Assembly (NCBI RefSeq): GCF_014654365.1
Contig: NZ_BNAY01000009.1
Location: 186,001 to 250,000, forward strand
Source: Amycolatopsis oliviviridis
GTDB lineage: Bacteria > Actinomycetota > Actinomycetes > Mycobacteriales > Pseudonocardiaceae
Length of the DNA: 64,000 nucleotides
Reading direction: 5' to 3'
Part shown: in pieces, positions 17,644-27,322 of the stretch
Layout: each line of letters begins with the position of its first letter
Position numbering within the stretch: the first letter of the stretch is position 1
Position numbers and translations under genes: made by a program
The notes under the pieces: model-generated
Databases searched by the model: none
The model's input: only the letters and a program-made list of their open reading frames with translations
Told to the model about the DNA's origin: nothing

Positions 17644-20600
17644 GTGCACCTGAAGAGCCTGACGCTCAAGGGCTTCAAGTCCTTCGCCTCGGCGACGACG
17701 TTGCGTTTCGAGCCGGGCATCACCTGTGTGGTCGGGCCGAACGGCTCCGGCAAGTCGAACGTCCTCGACGCGCTTCGCTGGGTCATGGGCACCCAGGGCG
17801 CGAAGGACCTGCGCGGCGGCAAGATGGAGGACGTCATCTTCGCCGGGACCGCCGGCCGCGCCCCGCTCGGGCGCGCCGAGGTCACCCTCACCATCGACAA
17901 CGCCGACGGCGCGCTGCCCATCGAGTACTCCGAAGTCTCGATCACGCGCCGGATGTTCCGTGACGGCGCGAGCGAGTACGAGATCAACGGCGACCGCTGC
18001 CGTCTCATGGACGTGCAGGAACTGCTGTCGGACTCCGGTATCGGCCGCGAGATGCACGTCATCGTCGGGCAGGGCCAGCTTTCGGCGATCCTCGAATCCA
18101 AGCCCGAGGAGCGCCGCGCCTTCATCGAAGAGGCCGCCGGTGTCCTCAAGCACCGCAAGCGCAAGGAACAGACCCTGCGCAAGCTCGCGAACATGCAGGG
18201 CAACCTCGACCGCCTCGGCGACCTGACCACCGAGCTCCGCCGTCAGCTCAAACCGCTGGGCAAGCAGGCCGAGATCGCCCGCAAGGCGCAGTGGGTGCAG
18301 TCCGAACTGCGCGACGCCCGGCTGCGGCTGTTCGCCCACGACCTGGTCACCCAGCGCGCGGGCATCGCCAAGGAAGAGGCCGACGAGCGCGTCGCCCGCC
18401 AGCGCCGCGCCGAGGTCGAGCAGGCGCTGGAGATCGTCGCCGCCGAGGAGGCCGAGCTCGAAGCGTCGCTCGCCGAGGACGCGCCGCGCCTCGCCGCGGC
18501 CCAGGAGACCTGGTACAAGCTTTCCGCCCTGACGGAACGGTTGCGCGGCACCGTGCGGCTCGCGCTGGAGCGTCAGCGGCACCTTTCCTCCGACGTGCAG
18601 CAGGCGAGCACCGGCCGCGACCCCGACGAGCTGCTGGCCGAGGCCGAGCAGGTCGCCGAGCAGGAGCAGGAACTCAACGAGGCCGTCGCCGAGGCCCGGA
18701 TGGTGCTTTCGGAGACCGTCCAGCGGCGCGAGCAGCTCGAACACCTCGTCCAGGCCGCGGAGCGCGCGCATATGGCCGCCGTCCGCGCGATCGCCGACCG
18801 CCGGGAAGGGCTCGCGAAGCTCACCGGTCAGGTCGAGGCGCTGCGCAGCAAGAACGGTGCCACCTCCGACGAAATCGACAGGCTCACCGTTTCGCTCGAA
18901 GAGGCCGCGGAGCGCGCGGAGATCGCCGTCGAGGAACTCGAAGAAGCCAAGGCCGAGGGCGGGGTGGAGGAGTCCGACGACCTCGACCTGCAGGCCCACC
19001 ACGATCGCGCGGTGGAGGCCAACAACGCCGCCAAGGCGCGGGTCGAGGAACTCGTCAAGGCCGAACGGGCCGCCGAACGCGAGATCGCGTCGGAGAAGGC
19101 GCGCGTCGAGGCGCTGTCGATGGGCTTGCGCCGGAAGGACGGCGCCGGCGCGCTGCTCGGCGCGCAGCACGAGCTGCCGGGCCTGCTCGGTTCGGTCGCC
19201 GCGCTGCTCACCGTCGAGGCGGGCCACGAGGTCGCGCTGGCCGCGGCGCTCGGCCCGGTCGCCGACGCGGTCGCGGTCAACGGCGGCGCCGACGCGCTCG
19301 CCGCGCTGAAGTTCTTGAAGGACAACGACTCCGGTCGCGCAGGCATCCTGCTCGGCGGCCTGGAGTCCACTGTGGACACCAGCTCCTGGCCGTCGCTGCC
19401 CGTGGGCGCGCGCTGGGCGCGTGAAGTGGTCACGGCGCCGCCCGCGTTGCGGTCCGCCGTCGAGCACGCGCTCGCCCGGGTGGCCATTGTGGACGGTCTG
19501 GAGTCCGCCCGGCGGCTCGTCGAGGTGTATCCCGAGGTCAGCACGGTCACGCCCGAGGGCGACGTCTTCGGCGCCCGCTGGGCGGTCGGCGGCTCGGCCC
19601 GCAGCGAGAGCGTCATCGAGGTGCAGGCCGCGGTCGACGAGGCGGGCGACCGGCTGAACGCCGCCGAGCGCGCGCTGGAACGCACCGCCGCGGAACTCGA
19701 AGGCGCCCGCGCCGGGCAGCAGGCGAGGCGCGAAGAGGTCGGCAGGGCCAAGGAAGCACTCGGCGACGCGAAGGTCCGTAAGGCGCGTTCGTCCGAGCGG
19801 CTGAACCGGTTGCAGCAGGCCGCGCGCGGCGCTCAGGCCGAGATGGACCGCTTGAGCACCCAGCGCGCGAAGGTCGAGCAGAGCCGCGAGCAGGCGCTTC
19901 AGCAGCTCGCCGAGCTCGAAGAGCGGCTGAACGCCGTCGCCGAACAGGAAGTCGACGAGGATCCGGACACCGCCGAGCGCGACCAGGCCGCCGAAGACCT
20001 CGGCACGGTCCGCCAGGAGGAGATGGAGTCCCGTCTCGCGCTGCGCACCGCCGAGGAGCGCGCGCGGAGCATCCAGGGCAAGTCCGAATCGCTCCGCCGG
20101 GCCGCGCACGCCGAGCGGCAGGCGCGCGAACGCGCCGAAAAGTCCAGGGCCGCGCGGAAACGCGGCGCGGAGATCGCCAACGCGGTGGTCAACGGCGGCG
20201 AGATCGCGCTGGAGCGCATCGAGGTCTCCGTGCAGCGCGCCGCCCACGAACGGGACGAGGCGCAGGCGCAGCGGCAGTCGCGGGAGACCGCGCTGACCCA
20301 GGTGCGCAGCAAGGTCCGCGAGCTGACCGGTGAACTGGAGAAGCTCACCGACGCAGTCCACCGCGACGAGGTGTTGCGCGCCGAGCAGCGGCTGCGGCTG
20401 GAGCAGCTCGAAACCAAGATCGCCGAGGACTTCGGCATCGGCCTGGAAGACCTCGTCGCCGAGTACGGCCCGGACAATCCCGTGCCGCCGAGCGCGGGGG
20501 AGATGGCCGAGTACGAGGCGGCCAAGGAACGCGGCGAGGACGTCACCCCGCCGCCGCCCATGCCGTTCGACCGCGACACCCAGGCCCGCCGGGCCAAGCG

Positions 20601-21243
20601 CGCGGAGAAGGACCTGAGCCTGCTGGGCAAGGTCAACCCGCTGGCACTGGAGGAATTCGCGGCGCTGGAGGAGCGCTACAAGTTCCTCTCGACGCAGCTC
20701 GAAGACCTCAAGGACACCCGCAAGGATCTCGAAGCCGTCATCAAGCAGGTCGACGAAAAGATCCTCGAGGTCTTCGCGTCGGCGTACGAGGACGTCGCGC
20801 GCGAGTTCGAAACCGTGTTCGGCGTGCTGTTCCCGGGCGGCGAGGGACGGATGGTGCTGACCCAGCCCAACGACCTGCTCTCCACCGGCGTCGACGTCGA
20901 AGCGCGTCCGCCGGGCAAGAAGGTCAAGCGGCTCTCGCTGCTCTCCGGTGGCGAGAAGTCGCTCGTCGCCGTCGGCATGCTGGTCGCGATCTTCCGCGCC
21001 CGGCCTTCACCCTTCTACGTCATGGACGAGGTCGAGGCCGCGCTCGACGACACCAACATGCGACGGCTGATCGGGCTGCTGGAGCAGCTGCGGGACTCTT
21101 CGCAGCTGATCATCATCACCCACCAGAAGCCGACCATGGAGATCGCCGACGCCCTGTACGGCGTTTCGATGCAGGGCGACGGCATCACCAAGGTGATCTC
21201 GCAGCGGCTCCGGACGACCGAAGAGGACCCGGTTCCCGCCTAG
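17644..21243 (+). CDS. smc: Chromosome segregation protein SMC
   Basis: This is a 1199-residue condensin ATPase. The N-terminal Walker A is GPNGSGKSN (residues 31-39). A first long coiled coil spans about 165-500. The hinge, about 510-670, includes LLGSVAALLTVEAGHE and GRAGILLGGLESTVD. A second coiled coil spans about 670-1000. The C-terminal head has signature LSLLSGGEKSLVAVGML near residue 1100 and Walker B FYVMDEVEAALDD near 1124. It works with ScpA and ScpB, which are not in this window, to compact and separate chromosomes. GTG 17644 puts the fold at its expected beginning. Confidence 0.98.
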   Translation: MHLKSLTLKGFKSFASATTLRFEPGITCVVGPNGSGKSNVLDALRWVMGTQGAKDLRGGKMEDVIFAGTAGRAPLGRAEVTLTIDNADGALPIEYSEVSITRRMFRDGASEYEINGDRCRLMDVQELLSDSGIGREMHVIVGQGQLSAILESKPEERRAFIEEAAGVLKHRKRKEQTLRKLANMQGNLDRLGDLTTELRRQLKPLGKQAEIARKAQWVQSELRDARLRLFAHDLVTQRAGIAKEEADERVARQRRAEVEQALEIVAAEEAELEASLAEDAPRLAAAQETWYKLSALTERLRGTVRLALERQRHLSSDVQQASTGRDPDELLAEAEQVAEQEQELNEAVAEARMVLSETVQRREQLEHLVQAAERAHMAAVRAIADRREGLAKLTGQVEALRSKNGATSDEIDRLTVSLEEAAERAEIAVEELEEAKAEGGVEESDDLDLQAHHDRAVEANNAAKARVEELVKAERAAEREIASEKARVEALSMGLRRKDGAGALLGAQHELPGLLGSVAALLTVEAGHEVALAAALGPVADAVAVNGGADALAALKFLKDNDSGRAGILLGGLESTVDTSSWPSLPVGARWAREVVTAPPALRSAVEHALARVAIVDGLESARRLVEVYPEVSTVTPEGDVFGARWAVGGSARSESVIEVQAAVDEAGDRLNAAERALERTAAELEGARAGQQARREEVGRAKEALGDAKVRKARSSERLNRLQQAARGAQAEMDRLSTQRAKVEQSREQALQQLAELEERLNAVAEQEVDEDPDTAERDQAAEDLGTVRQEEMESRLALRTAEERARSIQGKSESLRRAAHAERQARERAEKSRAARKRGAEIANAVVNGGEIALERIEVSVQRAAHERDEAQAQRQSRETALTQVRSKVRELTGELEKLTDAVHRDEVLRAEQRLRLEQLETKIAEDFGIGLEDLVAEYGPDNPVPPSAGEMAEYEAAKERGEDVTPPPPMPFDRDTQARRAKRAEKDLSLLGKVNPLALEEFAALEERYKFLSTQLEDLKDTRKDLEAVIKQVDEKILEVFASAYEDVAREFETVFGVLFPGGEGRMVLTQPNDLLSTGVDVEARPPGKKVKRLSLLSGGEKSLVAVGMLVAIFRARPSPFYVMDEVEAALDDTNMRRLIGLLEQLRDSSQLIIITHQKPTMEIADALYGVSMQGDGITKVISQRLRTTEEDPVPA

Positions 21244-21337
21244 CGGCCGAGAGCTGCCCGAAAGTCCGTCCCGTCGCACCTGGGCCTGAGCCCTTCGCGA
21301 AGAGATCCTCGTGATCTCCACGCGAAGGGAACCGCCC

Positions 21338-22954
21338 GTGGCCGACCCGCCCGGCACGATCGTGCCGCCCGCCCCGCCGAAACCGCCCGCCCCGCCGAAA
21401 CCGCCCGCCCCGCGGGCCATGGACAACTACTCCGCCAAGGTCGCGGATGCCTTCCATGCCAAGGAAAGGGAATTCTTCGGCACCACGCCGTTCACCCCGG
21501 ACACGGTGATCAGCCTGGAGTCGGGCCGCGGCTGGTTCAAGATCGACCACTACGACCATCGCGACGAGGTCCACACCGCGGTCTTCTTCTACAACCGGGT
21601 CACCGAAGAGGTATTCGAGGTACACGGCACGATCGCCCGGTCCTATCTGGAGCTGGTGCGTGGCGTCGGCCGGACCGACGACTTCCCGATCTCGGACACG
21701 CGGCGGTTCGCCGCGGACCAGCGGCAGGAGATCTCGTACTTCAGCCGGTATTCGCTGCGCTGGGACTCCGGCACGAACGCCGTCACGAAGAAGTTCTACG
21801 AGCCGTACGACTCCGCCTCACCGGGACCGAACCCCCACGAATTCGACCCGGTGAAGGACGACACGCTCGTGGCCTGCTCGGAGGAGTACGCGATCGCCTC
21901 GGAAAGCCTCGTGTTCACCAACTGGAAAGGCGTCGCGGACCTCGAGAAGTACAACAGTTCGATCGGTGTCCGCTCGGTCGGGAGACCGACGCAGGTCCTC
22001 CTCCACGAGACCGGGGACTTCGTCGGGATGAGCATCGCGGGCGCGCAGAAGGACGGGAACACCTTCCTGGTGCCGCATTTCTGCGTCAACAACCTGGACG
22101 CCGCAGGCCGGGGAAGGGTCATCCAGTTCTGCGACATCGCCGATCACACCGCGCACGGCGGGCAGGCGAATTCCAGGTCGGTGGGGATCGAATTCGCGAA
22201 CGCCCCGTTCGCCGTGGGCTCGCGGGTCGATCCGAAGGGCACTGACGAAGGTCTTTATGTGACGGACAAGCTCGGTTTCGGAATGGGTCCGGTGATGATC
22301 CCCCTCGATTTCTCGACCGAGACGAAAGGCGGCTTCGTCGAAGTCAAGATGAAGAAGACCCGGCTGGCCAACCTGGCGAGACTCAAGGAAGGAGTCGGCA
22401 AGGACAAGAAGAAGGTCGTCGAGGAGAGCGATGACGACGTCCTGATCAAGTTCGCTCGCCCTGGCAAATTCGAGGCTCTCGCGGACCTTGTCCGCACCTT
22501 GGTCGAGAAGCGGCTGGTGAAGGGGATCGACGACCTGGCCAAGGAGGAGTACTGGAAACCGGTCGTCCGGGTGGACGGCAAGGCGTTCCTGCTCGTCTTC
22601 TACGGTTGCGCGAGGGCGCCGGACGGCCTTCTGCACTACTTCTTCGACGGTCATGGGCCCGGCTTCCTGAGTCACCTGACACTCGGTACCGGCACGGTCA
22701 AAGACCACGTCGACGGCTCGCTGCAGATGCTCTACCTCTACCTGAAGTTCGTGCGGAAGGTTTCGGCCGCCGCCATTCCCGGGTTGATGATCGAGCTGCT
22801 CGGACGTCCCGCGAAACCGATCAAACTGAAGAGCCTGTGGGTTCAGCAGGGTGATTTCTTCAGCACGCCGAAGCAGCCGCTCGAAAAATCTTTCGGCAAT
22901 ATCGTCGAACTCGACGACGAGCTGATCGGCGCCGCCGCCAAATCCAGTAAGTGA
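21338..22954 (+). CDS. LGFP-repeat/N-acetylmuramoyl-L-alanine amidase-like protein
   Basis: This is a 538-residue protein from GTG 21338 (AAGGGA spaced 8 nt; GTG 21311 is less likely). A proline-rich start has PPKPPAPPKPPAP. An LGFP-like stretch at about 96-150 contains VHGTIARSYLELVRGVG and FPISD. An amidase_2/PGRP-like core follows, with LLHETGDF (H223, E224), VPHFCVN (H247), HTAHGG (H270, H273) and SVGIEFAN (E285). The core is the zinc-dependent fold that cuts the MurNAc-alanine bond. The C-terminal 250 residues are unrecognised. There is no signal peptide, which is odd for a wall hydrolase. It sits 33 nt before an unknown 897-residue gene and near anmK. The domain calls are by eye, and activity is unproven. 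Confidence 0.65.
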   Translation: MADPPGTIVPPAPPKPPAPPKPPAPRAMDNYSAKVADAFHAKEREFFGTTPFTPDTVISLESGRGWFKIDHYDHRDEVHTAVFFYNRVTEEVFEVHGTIARSYLELVRGVGRTDDFPISDTRRFAADQRQEISYFSRYSLRWDSGTNAVTKKFYEPYDSASPGPNPHEFDPVKDDTLVACSEEYAIASESLVFTNWKGVADLEKYNSSIGVRSVGRPTQVLLHETGDFVGMSIAGAQKDGNTFLVPHFCVNNLDAAGRGRVIQFCDIADHTAHGGQANSRSVGIEFANAPFAVGSRVDPKGTDEGLYVTDKLGFGMGPVMIPLDFSTETKGGFVEVKMKKTRLANLARLKEGVGKDKKKVVEESDDDVLIKFARPGKFEALADLVRTLVEKRLVKGIDDLAKEEYWKPVVRVDGKAFLLVFYGCARAPDGLLHYFFDGHGPGFLSHLTLGTGTVKDHVDGSLQMLYLYLKFVRKVSAAAIPGLMIELLGRPAKPIKLKSLWVQQGDFFSTPKQPLEKSFGNIVELDDELIGAAAKSSK

Positions 22955-22987
22955 CGATTAATTTCGCCAGTGAGCAGGGGAGCGAAA

Positions 22988-25681
22988 GTGCCCAAACCGC
23001 CTACCAATCTCAACAACTACCGGGGAATCCTTCCGTATTCGAGCGAGATCTTCGGGATCTATCAGCCGCTGCTCGGCTGGAAGTCCGCGCGGATCGGCGC
23101 CAGGGTCGAACAGGCGGCGCTGGTGCGGTCGGCCGCCTTGCTGAACAACGTCGGTGATCGCGTCGCGCCCGTGGTGGAGGCGAAGTTCACGCCGGCCGAG
23201 CGCAAGGTGGAGGTCACCAAACTGGACGCGGGGAGCGTGAACGCCGGCACCGCGCTGTCCGGGATCGTCACCGCCGCGGTGCGCGGAACGCTCCCGCCGA
23301 AGGCGGAGTACACCCCGGCGATCTGGTCGCAGGTGCTCTCGCCGGACAGGCTGCGCGCCACGCTCGACGGCCCGGTCAAACAACGCGCGGTGGCGCTGTA
23401 CACCGAGCTGACCACGCCGTCGGGCCCGCACATCATGGACACCGGGTCGGCCGAGAAGGCCACCCGCGCGCTGCTGAACCGGGAGTCCCAGGTCACCGGT
23501 CTGCTGACCCAGCTCCGTGATCGCGAGCTGCACGACCAGCTGAAGCACATGTTCTACGACTCGCTCGCCAGCCCGGTCGACCCGTTGTGGTCGGGGCTGA
23601 CCGGCGCGGACCCGTTCGAAACGCTCGACCCGACCAGCCAGCTCGACCGGGTCGGCCTGTCACCGGTCGGCCTCGCGCACCTGTTCCGGCAGTACTTCTC
23701 TGAATTCGACACCTTCCTCGGCCAGCCGGTCGGGCATGTCTGGGTGGCACCGGGGTCGACCGTCGAGCTGATCGAGGTGCACACCCGGCGGCTGCTGCAG
23801 GAGGAAACCCTCGAACGAAGCACCGAATCGACCGTCCGGGTGGAGAAGGCGGTCGCGCTGCAGGACGAACTGTCCGACGCGGTCAAGGAGGACAACCGGT
23901 CGGGCACGAAGTTCGGCGCGAACGTCGCGGCCAACCAGCACTGGGGCTGGGGCAGCGCGGACGAATCCGCCAGTTTCAGCCTGGAGAACACCCAGCAGCG
24001 CGCCCGCGAGCAGATCCACACGATCAAACGTGACCAGTCCGAGAAACTGACCACCGAGATCAAGCAGAACTTCAAGAGCACCTTCCGCACGGTCACCGAG
24101 ACCACGGACACCTCGACGAAGCGGTACGTGCTGACGAACACCAGTGACGATCTGGTCAACTACGAGCTGCGCCGCAAGATGCGCCAGGTCGGCGTCCAGG
24201 TGCAGGACATCGGCAGCTATCTGTGCTGGCAGACCTATGTGGACGATCCGGCCGAGGAGATCGGGCTGGCGAAGATGGTCCACGTCGGCGCGCCGCCGGA
24301 TCTGTCGAAGGTGGTCCAGCCGGAGATGATCGTGCCGCCGCAGCCGTTCTCGTCCGACTCCGACCTGACGATCCCGTTCCTGTCCAACGACGGCGCGGCC
24401 AAGGACGACACCTTCGAGCACGGCTCGGAGACCAGCCTCGGCCTGTTCGACGGGACGAACCACATCGTCGCCGACTTCCCGCAGGGCCCGTACCGCTGCC
24501 CGCAGCCGGGCTTCAAGCTGACGGCGGTGAGCCTCGATCCGCAGGGAGCCGACGCGAAGCTGTCCGTGCGGGAGATCGCGGAATCGCCGTCGGGTTCCGG
24601 GGACTGGAAGTTCACCGTCCATCTCGACCACGTGAACTTCAACGACCGCGACAGCCTGCCGGTCAAGGCCAAACTGGGCTGGACGCCCGTCTTCGACCAG
24701 AAGGTGATCGACGCCGAGAACGCCAAACGGATCGCGCTGTTCACCGAACGGGAGCGGGACGCGGCGCAGCAGGCGTTCGTCGGGGCGGCGCGGGACCGGA
24801 TCAAACTGGCGAGCCGGATCACCAAGCGGAAGTTCGAAGACCTCCGGGAGGAGGAGCGGATCGTCGTCTACCGCAAGCTGATCCAGGAGATGCTGACCCC
24901 CAAGACACTCGTCCCGCAGCCGGACAAGCACACCCAGCACGTCGTGGCCGAGCTGATCGATTCGATCTTCGACGTCGACAAGATGCTCTACTTCGTGGCA
25001 CCGGAGTGGTGGCGGCCCCGGCTGCACCGCGCCCACCAGCAGCTCGGTTCGACCCAGCCCGTCTCCGATCCGAACGGGCAGAAGATCGAGTACCACAACG
25101 GGATTCCTCGCGAATCCATCGGTGCCTGGGGTGAGGCCGACAGCCGCGAGGACAGCTACTACATCACCGAGGAGTCCGAGCCGGCCCGGCTCGGCAGCTC
25201 ACTCGGCTGGCTCTTGCAGCTCGACGGGGACGACCAGCGCAACGCCTTCCTCAACGCGCCGTGGGTCAAGGCGGTCATGCCGATCCGGCCCGGCAAGGAG
25301 AAGGCGGCGCTGAACTGGCTCAAACACGTCGAGGGCACGGGAACCATCGGCGAGAACGACCTCTACCTCGGGCCGGAACCCGAGTGGCGCGGCAAGACGG
25401 TGTTCGAGGTGCTCGCCATCCTCGCCGCCCGTGTCGCCGCCAAACACCGCGAAGGGATCACGACGAAGGGCTTCACCGACCCGCTCGACGATCGCTCCAC
25501 CGTGCGGGCGACCCCGGTGGACCGGGTCTACGAGCACGGCTTCAACCCGCTCCCGAACGGTTTCCGCTCGAATGCGACCGAGAACTTCGAGCTCTTCGAC
25601 CAGTGGGTGGAGATCCTGCCGACCGACCAGGTCGTGGCCGTTCCGGTGCGCTACGACCCGAAGACCGGCAGGCAGATCTGA
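22988..25681 (+). CDS. Large cytoplasmic-type protein of unknown function
   Basis: I do not recognise this 897-residue protein. GTG 22988 is preferred because AGGGGAG lies 6 nt upstream; GTG 22970 is possible. There is no signal peptide or membrane span. The N-terminal 240 residues are mixed alpha/beta. About 265-370 is a charged, probably coiled-coil stretch (HTRRLLQEETLERSTESTV, then QRAREQIHTIKRDQSEKLTT). A beta-rich middle at about 375-560 includes TNTSDDLVNYELRRKMRQVG. A helical stretch follows near 575-650 and then a long C-terminal region. It is co-directional with the LGFP/amidase-like gene (33-nt gap) and closed by a strong terminator, so the two probably form one transcription unit and may act together. 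Confidence 0.75.
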   Translation: MPKPPTNLNNYRGILPYSSEIFGIYQPLLGWKSARIGARVEQAALVRSAALLNNVGDRVAPVVEAKFTPAERKVEVTKLDAGSVNAGTALSGIVTAAVRGTLPPKAEYTPAIWSQVLSPDRLRATLDGPVKQRAVALYTELTTPSGPHIMDTGSAEKATRALLNRESQVTGLLTQLRDRELHDQLKHMFYDSLASPVDPLWSGLTGADPFETLDPTSQLDRVGLSPVGLAHLFRQYFSEFDTFLGQPVGHVWVAPGSTVELIEVHTRRLLQEETLERSTESTVRVEKAVALQDELSDAVKEDNRSGTKFGANVAANQHWGWGSADESASFSLENTQQRAREQIHTIKRDQSEKLTTEIKQNFKSTFRTVTETTDTSTKRYVLTNTSDDLVNYELRRKMRQVGVQVQDIGSYLCWQTYVDDPAEEIGLAKMVHVGAPPDLSKVVQPEMIVPPQPFSSDSDLTIPFLSNDGAAKDDTFEHGSETSLGLFDGTNHIVADFPQGPYRCPQPGFKLTAVSLDPQGADAKLSVREIAESPSGSGDWKFTVHLDHVNFNDRDSLPVKAKLGWTPVFDQKVIDAENAKRIALFTERERDAAQQAFVGAARDRIKLASRITKRKFEDLREEERIVVYRKLIQEMLTPKTLVPQPDKHTQHVVAELIDSIFDVDKMLYFVAPEWWRPRLHRAHQQLGSTQPVSDPNGQKIEYHNGIPRESIGAWGEADSREDSYYITEESEPARLGSSLGWLLQLDGDDQRNAFLNAPWVKAVMPIRPGKEKAALNWLKHVEGTGTIGENDLYLGPEPEWRGKTVFEVLAILAARVAAKHREGITTKGFTDPLDDRSTVRATPVDRVYEHGFNPLPNGFRSNATENFELFDQWVEILPTDQVVAVPVRYDPKTGRQI

Positions 25682-25685
25682 AACG

Positions 25686-25723
25686 CGGTTTCCCGCCCCG
25701 GCGGCCACCGGGGCGGGAAACCG
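25686..25723. terminator. Strong bidirectional terminator hairpin
   Basis: Perfect 16-bp arms lie at 25686-25701 (CGGTTTCCCGCCCCGG) and 25708-25723 around a 6-nt loop, followed by CTTGTT on the plus strand. The hairpin sits between the stop of the 897-residue gene (25681) and the stop of the convergent symporter gene (25730). Confidence 0.85.
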
Positions 25724-25729
25724 TCTTGT

Positions 25730-27313
25730 TCAAACGGATTCGGGTTCTTTGCTCACCGGTTCGGCGAGCGGGTCCGGAGTGCTGTGCCGCAGCGACAGCA
25801 GCCCGCCCACGACGAGCGTGATCACCACGCCGCACAGCGTGTACCAGGGCCAGGCCAGCGCCACCGTGTTCCCCGACGCCTTGCTGAAGTCGACGCCGAT
25901 CAGGCTGCCGTCCGGTTTGTTGAACTTGACGCCGAGGATGATGAACGCCATCACGACCACCGTCGACACGAACGCCACGATCGCGTCCGCCTGCCTGGCC
26001 CGTTTGATCAGCAGCCCCAAGAGGAACGCGCCGAGCAGCGCGCCATAGGTGTAGCCGGTGATGCCCAGCGCCTGCACCACGATCGGGTCGGCCGAGGTCT
26101 TGTTGGAGGAGGCGAAGAAACCCGCGCACAGGATCAGCGCGCCCGCCCAGATGATCGTCCAGATCCGGCCGTGCTTCAGCCGTTGGGCTTCCGGCAGTTC
26201 CCGGCCGATCACCCGTTCGTAGACGTCGGTCACCGTCGACGAGGCCAGCGCGCCGAGCGACGAACTCAGTGCGGCGGCGAGGATTCCGGCGATCACGAAG
26301 CCCGAAAGCCCGCTCGGCAGGTCGTTCACGATGAAGTTCGCGAACAGCTCGTCCTTGTTGGCCAGCCCCAGGCCTTCCGGCTTCGGCTTGGTCGGGGTGA
26401 GGCCGTTGTACAGCGCCCACAGCAGCACGCCGATGAACAGGAACAGCGCGAACTGCAGGAAGACCACGAAACCGCTGGCGACCAAGGCCTTCCGCGCGGC
26501 GCGCAGGTCGTTGGTGGCCTGCAGGCGCTGCACGATCAGCTGGTCCGAGCCGTGCGACGCCATCGAGAGCACCGCGCCGCCGATCACCGCGGTGAGGAGC
26601 GCGTACTGCCCGGTGAGCATGTTCGAGGAGAGGTCGAGGATCTGGAACTTGTTGGCGTCGAAGGCTTTTCCGAACCAGCCGTCCGGAAGCCTGCCGGAGA
26701 TCACCCAGATCACCACGACCGCGCCGAGGACGTACCAGAGCATCTGGATCGCGTCGACCCAGACGACCGCGCGGACCCCGCCGAAGAAGCTGTAGAGCAC
26801 CATCGCGATGCCCAGCCCGACCACGATGGTCCAGTACGAGACGTTGAGGCCGTAGGCCGCCATCACCACCTTGATCGGGATCGCGGTGGCGAACAGCCGG
26901 ATGCCGTCGGCCAGCGTCCGGGTGAGCAGGAAGGTCACCGACGCGGTGCCCTGCAGCCCGCTCCCGAACCGCTTGCCCAGGAAGGCGTACGCGGTGACCA
27001 GGTTGCCCGCCACGTAACGCGGCAGCAGCACCATCGACACCACGATCCGGCCCACGATGTAGCCGATGGCCAGCGCGAGATAGGTCATCCCGCCTTCGCC
27101 GGGGGTGGCGATGTAGGCCACCGTCGGCACGGAAAGCACGGTGAGGGTCGACGTCTCCGCGGAGACGACCGAAAGGCAGGCCACCCACCAGGAGATCTTG
27201 CCTTCACCGACGAAATAGTCGGAACCGGATTTCTGTTTGCCGCCGATCCAGACGCCCAGCAAGGGCATGCCGACCAGAAAAAGCCCGATGATCGCGAGGT
27301 CAAGTGCGCGCAT
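25730..27313 (-). CDS. Sodium:solute symporter (SSS family)
   Basis: This is a 527-residue polytopic membrane protein with about 13 hydrophobic helices. Family marks include SDYFVGEGKISWWVACLSVV in the first helices, SAETSTLTVLSVP, and the SSS signature region GILAAALSSSLGALASSTVT near residue 345. ATG 27313 follows GGAGATACGG. Transcription runs from anmK into this gene with a 9-nt gap, so the two are one operon. The coupling to anhydro-MurNAc kinase suggests uptake of anhydroMurNAc or a related muramyl sugar. That is inference, since SSS substrates cannot be told from sequence. Confidence 0.92.
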   Translation of the reverse strand: MRALDLAIIGLFLVGMPLLGVWIGGKQKSGSDYFVGEGKISWWVACLSVVSAETSTLTVLSVPTVAYIATPGEGGMTYLALAIGYIVGRIVVSMVLLPRYVAGNLVTAYAFLGKRFGSGLQGTASVTFLLTRTLADGIRLFATAIPIKVVMAAYGLNVSYWTIVVGLGIAMVLYSFFGGVRAVVWVDAIQMLWYVLGAVVVIWVISGRLPDGWFGKAFDANKFQILDLSSNMLTGQYALLTAVIGGAVLSMASHGSDQLIVQRLQATNDLRAARKALVASGFVVFLQFALFLFIGVLLWALYNGLTPTKPKPEGLGLANKDELFANFIVNDLPSGLSGFVIAGILAAALSSSLGALASSTVTDVYERVIGRELPEAQRLKHGRIWTIIWAGALILCAGFFASSNKTSADPIVVQALGITGYTYGALLGAFLLGLLIKRARQADAIVAFVSTVVVMAFIILGVKFNKPDGSLIGVDFSKASGNTVALAWPWYTLCGVVITLVVGGLLSLRHSTPDPLAEPVSKEPESV

Positions 27314-27322
27314 CCGTATCTC

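Noticed and set aside
17494-20361. 955-codon minus-strand open frame opposite smc
   Set aside because: It is fully antisense to the conserved SMC protein, its composition is the Arg/Gly/Leu-rich pattern caused by high third-position GC, and it has no ribosome site or domain.
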